This document shows, piece by piece, positions 32,183 to 46,000 of a stretch of DNA of 64,000 bases. The DNA comes from Paramacrobiotus metropolitanus. Its lineage: Eukaryota; Tardigrada; Eutardigrada; Parachela; Macrobiotidae. Position 1 is the stretch's first letter. The number at the start of each line of letters is the position of its first letter. Location of the stretch: contig NW_026570234.1 in the NCBI RefSeq assembly GCF_019649055.1, positions 124,001-188,000 on the forward strand, in the 5' to 3' direction. The notes beneath the pieces were generated by a model. The model was given only the letters and a program-made list of their open reading frames with translations, ran no database searches and was not told the DNA's origin. A program made the translations under genes and the position numbers.

Positions 32183-33692
32183 TCAATCATCATCCTCGTC
32201 AGCTCTGGAGGCAGCGGTAGAAGTGCCGCAACGAAGGGCAGACGGAATGAGAGTCCTGTCTTGCAAAATACCATGCCTGAAACCATACAAGTTAATGAGC
32301 TTTCGCCGCATGTGGTTGATGACGTTATATAGTTCAATTTGCATTTTCATGAATTCACTCACTCGATGAGGTAGCCTTCCACGTCAGTAGGATAAATGTC
32401 TTCGCCAAACTCTTTCACCAACTGGACGTAATTCCCAATTAATTCGCCATTCCGATAAACTAGCAGTGCTGGTAGACCAAAGGCTTTGAATTTTAAACTT
32501 AAATTCACCTAAAGATAGTAAAAAGAAGTCAAAAACCATCCTACTTCGCATTATTGCTTTTTGCTGCAAAATATTTGCATATATTTGCATATCAGCGCAA
32601 ACTGTAGAAGGACATCCAGTACGCTATTTTTCCACTACAATCAAAGTTTAAACGCAATTACACTTACCAGGCTGGCTTTCATCTGGCAAAACTTAACGTC
32701 AGAATATTCTGCCGCAAGGTATCGCATGCAATTCTTCATAGAATTACATCCCGAAGCTCGATCCTCGTAGATGAGAATAATCAGCAGATCCCCATCGGAG
32801 TTTTTCTCGGTCGCTGTCAAATAGGCTTCCGATGATTCGATTTCAATTACACTCCCAAATACTTTCTTTCGGGATTTCTCGAGCTGCATCAGTTCTTTAA
32901 TTCGCTTTTCTCGAAACTCCTTGAGCACTGCGTCTAGATCTTCGTCACATGCCTCATCCGACAGTTGCGATTTTTCCTGAGCTTCCTTTTCCTCATCAAG
33001 CTACAACATACGTCGGAAATTGCTTAATTGCTAAATCAGTGCCAGCACTGATGCTCACGATATGGAGCATGCCAAGAACGTTGCCCACGCGACAGCTGTG
33101 CTGACAATACTCCGAACATTCAAAATTTCGTTTTTTTAAGAAAGTTACTAAACCTAACATTTACAACTAACTTCATAAAAAATGAAAAATTCTTGAAAAA
33201 CGTACATGAGTTTGGCACATTGGTGCTAACTTTTTCGCCAGTATCAGTTTTTCCTTTTCTTGTGCTTCTCGCCTTTCTGATTCCAATTGCTTAAACCTCT
33301 GCCAATCTCGTATAACTCCTTTCGGACCAGTCTGAAAAACGTAATGCACATTTTCCGTATACAGAGTACACTGCAAGCGCCATGCTTCAAAAATTACTTG
33401 ACATCAAGAACAATACATAGCAGCAGCCTTTTCGCTGTTTACCAGTTGCGGATGACATAAAAAGCTCTTTCATGTCACTTACATTCGTACTGCTGCCTTC
33501 CCATTCCCTGGCGACGCTATCCGGTATGAATTTCGGTCCATTACTGGACGCCTTATGTGGTCGCCGGTTATCACCATCCCCGTCCAAATCGTTTCCGGCT
33601 GATTTATCCTCTTCGCTTGGCTCCTCATCTTCACTACTACTGCAGTAATAATGCAGCTTCTCGCCCAGCAGTTTGTCATCAAGGGTGGCCAT
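32183..33692 (-). CDS. PDCL: Phosducin-like protein 1 (PDCL/PhLP1)
   Basis: Exons 33692-33483, 33331-33206, 33000-32668, 32508-32363 and 32276-32183 give 302 residues with a closed frame, matching human PDCL (301). N-terminus MATLDDKLLGEKLHYY then an acidic Ser/Glu run; the helix-1 motif TGPKGVIRDWQRFKQLE contacts G-beta-gamma. The C-terminal thioredoxin-like domain has IYEDRASGCNSMKNCM and GLPALLVYRNGELIGNYV. It ends in an acidic tail (ADEDDD). PhLP1 works with the chaperonin CCT to fold G-beta and assemble G-beta-gamma in the cytosol. Confidence 0.95.
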
Positions 33693-36492
33693 GATAATGA
33701 AACCTATTATGGAAGACATAAAACAATGACATTCGTAAACATACAGCAATAGGGATTCACGAAGAACTCCCCCACCGACCACAGTAATTGAAAAACTGTT
33801 TTTGAATGACACCATGATTTAACGACAGCTTAACTGCCGTAATACACAACAACTTCCATCTGCACTTTTCATTCCAAAAAAATTTGAATAAAAATGTTAT
33901 GGTACAAACTACAACGAGAGTAGAAGTACTCTTATGAATTTCTCTGTGCTAATTGCAAAAACGTTTAATCACCTTTCTCACAACCAAATGTTGTAACATG
34001 TAAGATTACCGGCATCCCTAATAAACTATTTCCACATTTTTGTTTAAAAATTAAACGGTTAGAATTTGATTCGTACCAATATGGGAGAACATGTGATAAC
34101 AAAAAAGAGAAAAAACGCACTCCATCCCCTAACATCGACAAACTGGTATGTCACCGTATGTCTTTACGAGTAAATCGTCAACCTTATTAATTCTTAAGGG
34201 TCAGTGTACAGTAGTCTACACAATACACCCAAGTTACCCAACATCTTTAATCCCGCTCATCTGCTATACCGCCTACACGCTGATTGTTTTATCCTTTTTA
34301 CTTAAAAATAGGAACAATAAATTAACAAATTCACAAAGTAAGTCTACAAAAGTGCCCATACTTACCATACAGTATATACTCTACTTTCAAGGGTTAATTC
34401 CTTAAATTAAAAAGTATAAGTAATCACAGAGATACACAACGCGGCACTGATAATTACTGTATTGGCTAACAACTACAAAGTGCAGAAACCCGAAAAAATT
34501 TTCAGAATTCGCGATCTTTTCAGATTTATACTTTCGATCAGAGTCCAAATTAACACCCGGGCGATCTTTCGGCTGAGCTGTGCAGTTAAGCAGTTACGCA
34601 AAAATATCCTACTCACAAAGTTAATACTGGTTGCGATGCTTATGCTCCCTCGAGAATTTTTCCATTTTATCAGTAAAATTATTAGAGTATTAAATTTGAG
34701 AAAATTGATAACTAGTTGTAAGAAGCTCTCGTAACGAGTAGCCATATTGTGAAAACTGCTCTAGGTCCATAATAACGGGCCTTTTAATGACCACTGGGTT
34801 GACAAGGGTGAGGGCTTACCATTAGGGGACATCACCACAGAACCAGAACTGTCTATGAGCTTTTGCTGACAACATGCCAAATCCAGATTAACAGTTCAAC
34901 ACTTTAACAGTATGTATGTAATAATTAACATGTATTCATGTTACAATATCGCAAATATAAAATTACTGCATTGTCTGCCCAAATCACCAATCCCTCTGCA
35001 GAAAAAACTGAAAGTACCAGAACTGGAGGTTTGGGTTTTTCAGTAGCATCACTTCGTCCGCTAACGGCAACGCCGCAACGGGCAACTTAATTATTAGAAA
35101 TCTTCAGCTGGATCCTTTTTAAGTCCCGCTGCCTGCAGGACAACCGAAATTGGCAGCAACGACACACGAAAAGAGTTTTTTTACTTAAAACTTAAAAGCA
35201 GCCAATACTAAAAGTGAAACAAACATACCCAGAATCTAGAAATTCGTCGTACAGAGCTGTGCTTCTATCATGCCTATGAGTGAGTTGTGACTTACCTTGC
35301 TAACAAAAAGATACTAAGGACCGCCAGAAAAGAATCATCAATCTCAAACAGTTCCGATTTATCATAACATTTTGATGTCCAAGGATTTTGTGATCAGTCA
35401 GCTCACTCAGCTGTATCTCCGCCTGCACAAGATCACACCTGACAATGCACACTATTTCCTCTTTCAGTTTTCCATAACATGCAACGAAAACAACCGGAAG
35501 CGAACTCAAAAAGGAAATAATGAAAAATTATCATAGATAATACACGCTTCAGCTCACAAGACTAAAACGTGAGAGATTGAACCAGATTCTATAGATGGGA
35601 CAATTTACTGAGTCCTGAGACTCCTGACGGGCGACTGTCGACGGACGACTGCGAACATTTTATTATTGTCGACTGTAGTCGACGACTCGGTAATAGCAGA
35701 CTACTGAGACTAGCAGCCTAGTAAGCAGCAGGCTAGCACGCATGTAAAACGACAAGGCGTGGAAGTTGCGGCACCCTCGATTCCACTGGGACACCCGAAT
35801 GCGGGTACCTTGGCGACTTACTCTTTTACCCCGAAAACAAAGCGCCGTACAGCGGCGCTGTGCGGCGCCGGTTAGTGCCTGGCAGATATTCGTGATATAT
35901 GCATCCGTTTAGTCATACCATAGAAGTACCTGAAAAAATTTTAAAAATTTGCAAATTTGAAGACAAATACAGTAGTTAGTTAGCTTGAAAAATGTTAAAA
36001 AGAATTCCCGTTTTCTGAAACGTTTCTAATCGCAAACGAAAATCGCGCGAAAGCCAAACCCACAGAGGTTGTCTATTGCGACAGATGCGTCTTGTACCAC
36101 CGCGCTAAGATGCCGAAAGAAGCCGGCCGCATTGTGAGACGTGAGTGGCTACCGTACTTTTTCGCTGGCTTTTAGAAGTTTTAGAACTTTAGAAGTTTTA
36201 GAACTTTTATTGGCCAACACATCATCAACATATGTCATATCGACAAAAAAGTTAAAGGAAAAATTTGCGGGTTTAACCTTTGTTCTTTGCCGTTTGTCTC
36301 TTTGTTAGTGCGTTCTTATTTTTAGTTTGCCGTGGAGATCTGATCTTATTGAAGTTCATGCTTTATAGCTGTTATTACTTATTAGTTAATTGCAGCTTTC
36401 GAGTTCTCCTTTAACTGGTAAGATTGGTCGCCGACTCGCAGTCCCCTGTTTTCGACGAATTCCTTGGACTGGATAGTAGATACTTTTGCGTT
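33693..36492. other. 2.8-kb divergent intergenic region between PDCL and PPIL1
   Basis: No gene is supported. It contains a patch of short GTCGAC/GACGACT-type palindromic repeats (about 35570-35710) and a direct repeat TTTTAGAAGTTTTAGAAC (about 36167-36205). The 3' part holds the PPIL1 promoter and leader. Frames present on both strands look like noise. Confidence 0.4.
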
Positions 36493-37217
36493 ATGGCCGA
36501 TCAACCACCGTTCGTTGTGCTGGATACCAGCATGGGTAAAGTTGCCGTGGAACTGTACTGGCACCATGCACCAAAAACTTGCCACAATTTTGCTGAACTG
36601 GCTCGACGTGGGTACTATGATGGAATTGCTTTCCACAGGATAATTCAGAATTTTATTATCCAAGGTGGCGATCCAACAGGAACGGGTGCGTTGCCAGTTC
36701 AAAAGGCCAAGTCAGCAGTTTAAGAAAACTTACCATATTACTTATTAGTTTTATTGCTATTACTGCCTATTAGTTAATTAGTATTATTATTTTTAACTTT
36801 TATACGCATTTTAAACCACATCATATTTTTGTGTTAAGCCGCTTAACGCAAAAATATGATGTGGTTTAAAGTGGTTCGGACGCGAGTCTGTTTTATAAAA
36901 TTGGTATCTTAGGCCGTGGAGGACACTCGGTTTATGGGAAAACATTTGCGGATGAAATTCATCCAGATTTGAAACATGCAGGAGCGGGGATCTTGTCGAT
37001 GGCCAATGCCGGACCGAACACCAATGGCAGCCAATTTTTCATAACACTGGCCCCGACTGCGCATTTGGATGGGAAGCATGCAATCTTCGGAAGGATCTGT
37101 AAAGGCATGAAGACTGTTGAGCGGTTAGGAAAAGTTGAAACTGGAAAAGATGATAAACCCTTGCACGAAGTCAAAATAGTGAAAGCTTACCTTGCTGATG
37201 ATTTAGAAGAAACCTAA
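36493..37217 (+). CDS. PPIL1: PPIL1-type cyclophilin (peptidyl-prolyl cis-trans isomerase)
   Basis: Two exons, 36493-36685 and 36913-37217, give 165 residues (human PPIL1 has 166). The single cyclophilin domain shows [56 protein letters not shown] and [13 protein letters not shown]. The catalytic Arg (FHRI) and the FFIT strand are kept. The Trp that binds cyclosporin in CypA (W121; QWLDGKH in human PPIL1) is His here (AHLDGKH). PPIL1 is a spliceosome-associated isomerase. The single intron contains a near-perfect 30-bp palindrome (36810-36870). Confidence 0.95.
36810..36870. repeat. Near-perfect palindrome in the PPIL1 intron
   Basis: The 30-bp arms are separated by one base: left TTTAAACCACATCATATTTT..., right its reverse complement with one mismatch. 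It should form a stable hairpin in RNA or a cruciform in DNA. Confidence 0.9.
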
Positions 37218-38157
37218 TATTACGGAAAGAAAAGTTGTTGGAATACAGCACCTTGCTTTCTGCTTGTTGCTTTTAGTGCCCATCTTAATTTTTTGGTACG
37301 GATTACTGTTTCAGTCAGTATTTTCTCATGGTCAGTTTCAGTCATCAGTAATGACGTGAATGCAATATTGTAGAAGTATACTACCGAGTTACGATGCTGT
37401 GAATGAGCGTTTGCGAATTACAGTGTCCTCGCGCTCAAAATGTTCCCCTACTACAATGGAGATTATTGTACAGATGATCGCTTTTTGAAATGAAATGTTG
37501 GAAATCACTGCCCCGATGTCAAAACGACAAAACAATATCATAATACACTAGTATTGTTGACTTACAGTTGATGTATGCAGTTTCATAATTATTGAGTAAA
37601 AAGTATCATAATTATAGAGCAGCTAGTAAAAGCAGTTTCGAAACCATTTTGTAAGCACTGTGCAGTCGGTTGGCGCTCAGTCGGCTACATACAACTGAAA
37701 TGCGCTTTTAACTAAAGTGACAAAAAAGGGAAACCTAAGAAATCCGCGCCATTAACAATAATAAGTGTAGCAAAATAAAAATTCATAGCCAATTTAGCCA
37801 TAAGAGAATGCGTATCGGCTTTATAATAATTACTTCTTTACGAGTACACAATTTCCGATTGACACAGAGAAGCAATTCACATCAATTCGAAATTGCGAAG
37901 CACGTCAACAAAAAGGGAAAAAATTCCGACTACCAAATCAGCGACTAGCCGCGTACAATTTCACCAGAATGCAGAAGATTCGCGTCCGAATACCACTGAC
38001 GTCCCAAATTCAAGATAAAACTTTAAACTTCAAGAAATACTCTAAAACCCAATAAATCAAAAAAGGTAGTCATCACAAGTTTTACCTTTATTAGTAAACG
38101 CAGAATCATAGTAACATGTCTCAAAAGACGAATACGAGCCAGCTTATTGTTAAAGGA
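37218..38157. other. Convergent 3' region between PPIL1 and NAPE-PLD
   Basis: No further gene recognised. It probably holds the 3' UTRs. Confidence 0.45.
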
Positions 38158-40491
38158 CTAGGAAGTGTTGGCTGGGTCATCAGAGCTGACGGCTTTTCCG
38201 TGGCAAACCGTGCAGAAATCGTTGTTAGACAACTGTGCAGCTTCCAGTGCTTCCTTCAGTTTTTCAGGAGGATCCATAAAATACTAAAATCATATAGGAA
38301 GCACATCAATTTAACAAAGTTACGCGCTTCGTCTAGTTGTACGCATTTCACCCTCTGAGCACTTCGAACTCACTATGTAGAAATAATTTTCGTGCATTTT
38401 TCGCTATAAGCATTAAGCAGTACCACTGCAGTTTAACGTCTTAATAATTACGATCAAAAACTGACTTACCTCCGTTGTTAAAATGAAGGTTCCCCAATGG
38501 ATACCCAAGGATTTTCTTGATTTAATATCTATATGTATTTTCACCGCTTCCTCTGGGTTCACATGGGCAAATTTCATAAACCATCTTGGCTCATACGCTC
38601 CAATCGGAATGGCACTGATATCAAAAGGCCCATAAACATCTCCAATTTCCTTAAATCCCACACAGTAGCCGGTATCACCACCGAAGAAAAATCGATGTTT
38701 TGGAGAGATCACACACCAGCTGCCCCATAATTGCTAAAAAACCAAAGGGATTTCTTTAAATTATGTTGTCGCATTTTATAAGGCACCGCGCAAATTAAAC
38801 AAATTATTAACAAATGAATCAATAGGTTTTCCAAAGTAAAGACTTCTCCCAGCCATTAGGGGAGCAGCAAAACCAGGGGAAGAAAATAAACAACACAAAC
38901 AAGCAGAAAACTAATTGTTACTAAATAAAATTGGGTTATATGACTGAGACACTTTAGTTCACGACTGACGATCCGAAATCGAGCCAAACGAATCAAAAGA
39001 GCGAAATATAAGGCAAAATTAATATTTACGAAGACTGCCACAATTTCTAATTTTCATAATATCAAACTGATGGATCTTACTTTGCAATAATCAAACGCTG
39101 TGCGTTTACACCAGTGCTGGGACGGTGTGAACGCGAAAGTTACGTCCGTGCCTGGCAAAATATTCTCATCCCACCAATTCATCTCCACCACATTTTCACA
39201 ACCATTACCACGCATCCACTGTGCAGTACCTTCCGGAACGTACCACCGCAATTTTTCACCGAACCGAGCATTTAACTGTCTCACCGATCCCAAATCCAAG
39301 TGGTCATAATGATTGTGACTGATGACCACAGCATCGATTGCCGGAAGTGCATCGATACCGCATGCCGGAGGACGGTAGCGCTTATTGCCCACAAACTGTA
39401 CCGGGGAACACCTAAAAAGAGCAAATGAAAAGGTGAGCGTCGGATTATTTACAGCAGATATCTTTCAGCACAAATAAATATAAAAACACTGGTCTGTAGC
39501 TCCGTACCACATTGTCCACACACAAAAATAAATTATGCAAAGGCACGCTAGCGTAATTATTTTATTATCACAACCGGAATCGACCGGAAGCGAGTGTATA
39601 TTTTAGCTTGTACTAAGCTGAATGGCTGAATAAAATTCAAAGTAAGTATTGCGGCGAAATTTTACTATGCAATATGATCATATGACCATAAGTCCAAAAC
39701 CATAGGTCGCTCGTACCGGTCACTGAAAATAGGATCAGTCAGCACCGTTATTCCATCCATCTGCAAAAGACTTAGCGTATCTCACTGTTATTGATCGCAT
39801 CTATTATCGTTTACTTGTTTCCCTACTGTAGTTCTAATTTTGTGAGCTATATATTATCACTTTTCACACCTGAAGTACCACCGTTGCGTGACCAATCCAT
39901 GTCACTTTCGGACGCCCGTCAGGATTAGGTTCAAAATCCGGCCTGAATACCGGAAGGACTTTATTAAGTTCCTGAAAATAAAATAATCAGTAACTGCAGT
40001 CCACTCAAATATTTTCTCGCAATTTCAAAGCAGCCAGCAACGTCCAATACATTGTAAAGACAGAGAAAAAACCGATCGCGCCAGTGGAAGTCAAAATTCC
40101 GTTTGGTCTAATGTAAGCACAGGGTGTATTACTGTATTTCCATTTATTTGAGCGAAATAATAATATTATTATTTTAATTCTATCATCTAACAGTAATACG
40201 CACGTCAATATTACGCGGAACTCCTGTTTTATGCATCTCAGTAGCTGCAATTTTTAAAAACGACATCATCGTTGTGAGCCCGTGGTCCTGCCAGGTTTCC
40301 CAAGGATTCTTGTAGATATTATTTTCGCGCAAGGGATAGTGCAAATTAACGGCTTGGGAAAACCTCCCAACTTTAGGGCGAGGAGACTGCGCTGCATCTT
40401 GAGGATTTCGATCCATCTCCAATTCCCGACCAATAAATACCAGCGAAACAGCAGGAAGATTTTTTGGGATGAATTTCAAGGTCCCAAACAT
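38158..40491 (-). CDS. NAPEPLD: N-acyl-phosphatidylethanolamine phospholipase D (NAPE-PLD)
   Basis: Six exons: start to 40204, 39971-39870, 39760-39717, 39411-39081, 38733-38470 and 38283-38158. The frame is open to an ATG at 40491 (384 aa). An in-frame ATG at 40416 (MDRNPQDAA, 359 aa) is equally plausible. It is a metallo-beta-lactamase-fold zinc hydrolase: [20 protein letters not shown], the HxHxDH zinc motif [41 protein letters not shown] and IHWGTF. It releases N-acylethanolamines (anandamide type) from membrane NAPE. The C-terminus has a short CxxC (DFCTVCHGK), absent from the human enzyme as I recall it. Confidence 0.95.
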
Positions 40492-41382
40492 CCAGGACTC
40501 GAAAACGTAAAACTCATAAAAGCTAATAATTGTAGCAGACTACGACCAGGTGTGAACTGTGAAGTAGTGATTCAGTACTCCGTCCAGCGCATGAGCAACA
40601 AGCATAAAGCCAAAATCCTTACGGTCTTACCTTATGTAGAAAGCACCAGATCTGTACTTATTACTTCGGTATAATAGTAAATAAAAGAAAATTATCGGAC
40701 TACTAACCTATCAAGCACCATCGACTCAACTTGGAGACCTGATACACAAGATCTGCTGTAAACTGGAAACTCCACACAACGATAAATTGAAAGTCTGGTA
40801 GAAAACAGAAATCGGCGATTATGGACAATGCAACATGGATTCGTACATTTGAAATGTAACGAGTACGCCTTTCTAAAGTAAAATAATTCAAAAGTGCAGT
40901 GTCAGGATGTCACCTGAAACAAAATTTCGTGCTAATACGTCATCGCGGAATGTGTTGTGTACGTATTGTAAGTACTCGTCCTTCATTCCCTATACTGACA
41001 GCTGATACTAATACGCAGTCATGTACAATAGTCTACCCTTTTCCTCGCTTACTTTTTCTTCATTGTTCTATTATTAGTAATTAAAAAAATGATTAAGTGC
41101 CTAATTAGTTTGTAAGCACCGCAAATATATATAAAAATTATTACATAAAACAAATATTTTTATATATTTTACATTAATATGCTTTAACATAAAAAAACAC
41201 GTTCGGGTGCACTGCGACTTTCAAGAAGTTGAACAAGCTCGAGATCTTTAATTTGCACAAAATGAATATGAAATTCCAGCCGGTATATCGCAAGCATTGC
41301 CGGTACATTGTACATCGATAATATACGTGCAATGTGACTGCAATACAAGACTTATTATTAAACCTTAAAGGTTATAATCGGA

Positions 41383-42420
41383 TTATGTAAAATTTCTCGT
41401 GGGTACTCTTTGTTTTTCCGGTTGTTGTACATTGCCTTTTGTGTGTTTTGCAAGTGCAAGGACAGTAAAAATCTCTGGAAATAACGATACCCAAGGCATA
41501 ATTCCACACACAGTACATTTTACCCTTAAACAAATATGTACAGTACAATCGTACAATAAGCGGCAAGTGGGAACTGCACAATTAAATTCCAGTTGTTGCT
41601 ACAGTACTCCTATACAAGATTTTTCGCATAAAACAACAAGAATCATCAGCGTAATACTGCCTTCGACCGTTTTTTGTGGATTACAGGTTTCTTAGTCCGC
41701 AGTACACTATCGTCGCAGTACACCTGCAGAGCAACAACGTTTCCATTTTTTGTTGTACGTGCACCCGTATGTGTTAGAGCACCCGGAAGCGAACACAATA
41801 TGCAATGCACACGCCTTTGTATCATAGCACGTCCAGCCGTCCAGGAAACAAATATTTATCCCATTACAGGTATAGACAATTCCGGTAGTAGATGCTGTAA
41901 TGCAGTCCGCTCGTGTGTGGGAGCACGAAACAGAGAATTCCAGTATCGCAGAGAGCAAGAAAAGGAAGGTGTTTTAATGCTCCCATTGGATAGGCTCCCA
42001 TGCTCCTGAAATGGAAATACGTATCCCGGCTTATTAGTAACTTCGGTAATTGCTAATATTACATGTGTCTACTTGTTCGCTCGATTCATGTTTTGTACCA
42101 TATTCACGTGTCTAAATAATAGCACGGTTATACAAAGACTTGCATTCGGATGCCGCGTTTGCACGGACACTGTGCCTCATCCTTCCTGCCGGTATACACA
42201 ATGAAAATTACACAACAAGATCAGTTGTCATATGGGTACAATCCAAGGAACACTGGAAATAATATACATCTGCGTTCCAAATATGCGCTTGGCCGTGCAT
42301 TGCAAATTAGCCTTAAGACTTGTGTCAAATACAATCATACAACTTGTCTGATGAAGTGCTGTAGAGGGACCGTAAAAGGGCAAAGCTGCTACGCATACGT
42401 TACTAAATTAATTCAGAAAA
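41383..42420 (-). CDS. Possible cysteine-rich secreted protein gene (tentative)
   Basis: On the minus strand, a cysteine-dense frame (about 41960-41724; hydrophobic FLFLLSAILEF then C...C with about 13 Cys in 70 residues) ends at a good donor in phase 1. It joins in frame to 41573-41383 (VPTCRLLYDCTVHIC... and stop). Further upstream, segments at about 42400-42270 and about 42205-42150 also join in phase and are Cys-containing. The first exon and the link between the two halves were not found. The plus strand also has open Cys-bearing frames here, so strand and existence are both uncertain. No family was recognised. Confidence 0.28.
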
Positions 42421-43004
42421 TCTAATATAACTTCCTCGCACCGGAACTTGATCGATAGCGTTTTGACAAATCGGGCATCCGCGGTACGCTTGACAGGAAT
42501 ATCGAAACCCGGCTATTCAACGGCGGAAGCCACAAAGTAACAAGATATTACATATTTAGGAGAGATTAAAGGATACTAGATTTGCTATCACTGTCTCCAG
42601 TGTGCCATATACATGTACATATGTATACCAGCGAAGGTATCATTAATAAGATTAATCGTCCATTTTCAAGGGTACAAAATTGGTGTCGATCCTGGTACAT
42701 TGCCCATTTATTCCCGGCCATAACCGGCCTGTTGCGGCCTTTTCAATTGGCTGTTATGTGTTCGCTTTTGTCGACCCCCTCTGTTTTCCCCTACCAAGCT
42801 GTAGCCTGTGGGGATTAATGATCATGACAGTGCTGAACCAATGTAACCGCCTGACTAGACGACAGGACTGTAGGCATTTGCTCACTTCCTGATTGCGATC
42901 GTTAAGTTTCAACTTGTACACCGGAAATAAGCGGGATAAAGCTACTTATTGCCAGGAGAAAAATATTCTAATCCTGATTAAATCCTCATCCAACTTTGAG
43001 AATA
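42421..43004. other. Upstream of the NMDA-receptor-like gene
   Basis: No separate gene is supported. It should contain the promoter and 5' UTR of the receptor gene. Confidence 0.4.
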
Positions 43005-46000
43005 ATGGGTATTGTTGGTTTTCTTCGAGACCCAGTGAGCAGATTATGGTTTGCCGCATTGTGTGTTGTTTGCTTACCGGCATTGGCGCATGGCACTGCT
43101 GCCGAGGTGCGTTTCGGTATACTGGTGACAAATGCTAAACAACAAATGCTTTTACAGTAAGTTTAATTTGGTGAACTGCTGATTCGAATGCGTATTCACC
43201 TTTAAATATAATCATTTACAGTAAATTTTACTGGTTTCAGGCGGAATTCCCATCGTGCCGTCGTAGACTACTTTTCAAATAACCGTTTTGGTTTCACAAA
43301 AACGGTGAAAATTCTTCCTCCACCGGTTATTTCTCTTGATGTAAGCGATTTTTAAATAAAATTTAAACTGCCTAAGAAATAGATTACTTTTTAGGGTTTT
43401 CTTGGACCGAGTAATATTCTCAGCATTATCTGCAATAAAATCTTAGCCCAGAATGTTAATGCGCTGGTTTCCGTGTCATTTTACGAAGACGCAAAAGTGG
43501 ACGAGGTCAATGCGTTACAATATTTGTTTCAAGTAAGAAAAGTATAAAGCGTAGTATTACGTTTTGCCCTGTCTATTAGCAGTTTTTGATCTAATTTTGC
43601 AATGTCAATGTCACATAAAATGTTGTATGTTGTGTATTCCTAGAAGGTTTCAACTGTGCAAGTGCAATGTGCGATGCTTGAGCATTTAAAAAACTGCAAT
43701 ACGTTGCATGTGATAAATTGTTTTAGTTTTGCGATCCATAATTATGTACTACGTAAATATCCTGGAAAGCAATCATAATCAAAACTCAGTAATCGTTGTC
43801 TTTATATTTTACGGTTCACTGAGCCTCTAGTACTTTCTTTGGGGTGCTGGTCGGACCAGTTTTCTGTGTTCATAATGTGGTGCATTTAATATTATAGATT
43901 TACTAGAGTAAAGTTAATAATTTATTAGTAAATTTAATAATTTTTTTTCTGCAGTTGTCGTCCTATTTGCAAATACCGGTAATATCTTGGCAGACTGAAA
44001 GAGCAGAGCGTGTAAGTAGAAATTATATAAACAAGTATGGTAATTTTACTAATTAGCGTCCCTTACAGATACATCTATAGAAGTATATTACATGCTGAGA
44101 TCATAATTTGTTCGCTCGCTATAAAATAAATTTAACAGTACTTAAGAATTAGTAATCATGTATAAATTTTCTGCTGCCCAAATAACCGAGGTGTAATATA
44201 AAAGCTAAAAATTTGACAAACATTTTTAGTTGGCGAAAAGTGTATCTAAAAAGCGTACTTTTGTCGGGCAAAAAATGGGTATACTAACACAATGTACAGT
44301 AAACACAGTGGAACTATATGGAATTATTTCGGGATGAATTGCAGTCATCTGATGATCTTCTGGTGATTCAAATGGCTTCCACGATCCACCATCAAGTAAA
44401 AGCTGCATTCAGGTACTTACAGTACATCCATGATGATACGCCTGTACTTATTCAGGGTACGACTTGTATAAAGGAAGCCGTACTTGTGTACGTATTATGC
44501 GACCTGTCGCTCCGCGATCCTTAGAACGAACAAAACTGAATGAAAATCCTTACAAATTAATATGAAACAGCCCAGATATACATACTTTCTTTCTTTTAAT
44601 TCTACAAACTTTTCCAGAACACACAAGTTGACAACAAAATTTAATAAACTAATCCCTGTTTGTATGGCTTACGACTTGTCCATGATAACTTTCTAAGTTG
44701 TCTGCAAGATGCTTTTTACGCTTTTCTAATGTCTTGAAAGAAACGTAATTTTTTTTACTGCAAAATTAGCTGTAAAAGTGTGTCTATGGTATGGCATTGC
44801 TTCGCAAAAATCCTTCCACATCCACTATCTTAAAGTTTTGATTTATGTACGTAACTGTTGTATCCTTTCCTCTACTTGATAAACTAATAATTACAAGTTT
44901 AAAATATATTTGCGGTTCCCGGTTATTGCTGTCTTCTGCTGTTAAAATTTAAAGAACAACACCTTTCCTTCTCACTCATCCACGCACTGATATATATTGC
45001 TGTTATTAAGAAGTTCCACTGTTATGTGACTTCTTTTGGTACTAATAACTGAAGTGCACATATGTTTTAATTAAAGATCTAGAATATTTAAACGCGCGCC
45101 TGTCTTTGATTAACGGTACGCTTACTATTATTATTTATTATGATTATTAAATAATTTAGTTTATTCTAATTTAAACAACTGTGCAGCTGTAACAATAGCC
45201 TTTTTGCCTTACAGCATCTTGGAGCGTTACAAATGGACACAGTTTTCTATAGTGATGGTGAAGGCACTTGCTGGACACGATGCTTTCATCAATGCCATTC
45301 GGCAGGAACGCAATAAGGAAACTTTTAAGTAAGCACATAATTAAAGAGTTAAACGCGCATTTGTGATAGCACATAACTAAAGCAATGTTGAGCGCATTGT
45401 GAGTTGCAATGGCGAATTCCGGTGTATAGAATGCTGTTGGTTTACGGAACATAAGCCCTTATCGGCGCTCCCCAGAGACACGAGTGCAATGTTTTTTATG
45501 TTCCCAGTTATCCCATCTTAAGAATAATTAAGTGTGACATGAAAACGATGGTGTGTAATCACAAGTCGCGCGCACCAATACAGGAGACAATAAACCGATT
45601 TACGATTCCAGTGACGTAAATTCGCAGTTTTTGTGCGGTGTATTGGCCAATGCAGACCGCTTGGATTACATATGGCATGCGGCATTGATCGTCTTGCAAG
45701 ATGTGTCCTGACACACAAAGTACACGTACACTACTGTATAGATAACAGATCTACTGTGTCTCATCCACATCACTCTATAAGTCACGGCATAAACAAACTT
45801 TATTTCTGAAAACAATAATACAGTAATAATATCATTATTGTTATTTCTGCATCAACAGATATTTCACAACAATTTAAATTTGTTGTAGAATGTAACGCTG
45901 TCTATGTCTACATCTAACTTTGTGTATTCTGTACGCATATCCAGAGGATGTCATTTTTGGCAGTTAATATAGGACCACATAACTCTTACATGAACAGTTC

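Noticed and set aside
34148-34745. Overlapping 85-90 codon frames on both strands in the PDCL-PPIL1 gap
   Set aside because: Open on both strands, AT-driven, with no conserved features. Treated as noise.
41399-42425. Three plus-strand Cys-bearing frames as a secreted gene
   Set aside because: Joins between them need weak splice sites, and Cys density is lower than on the minus strand. Kept only as a doubtful minus-strand call.
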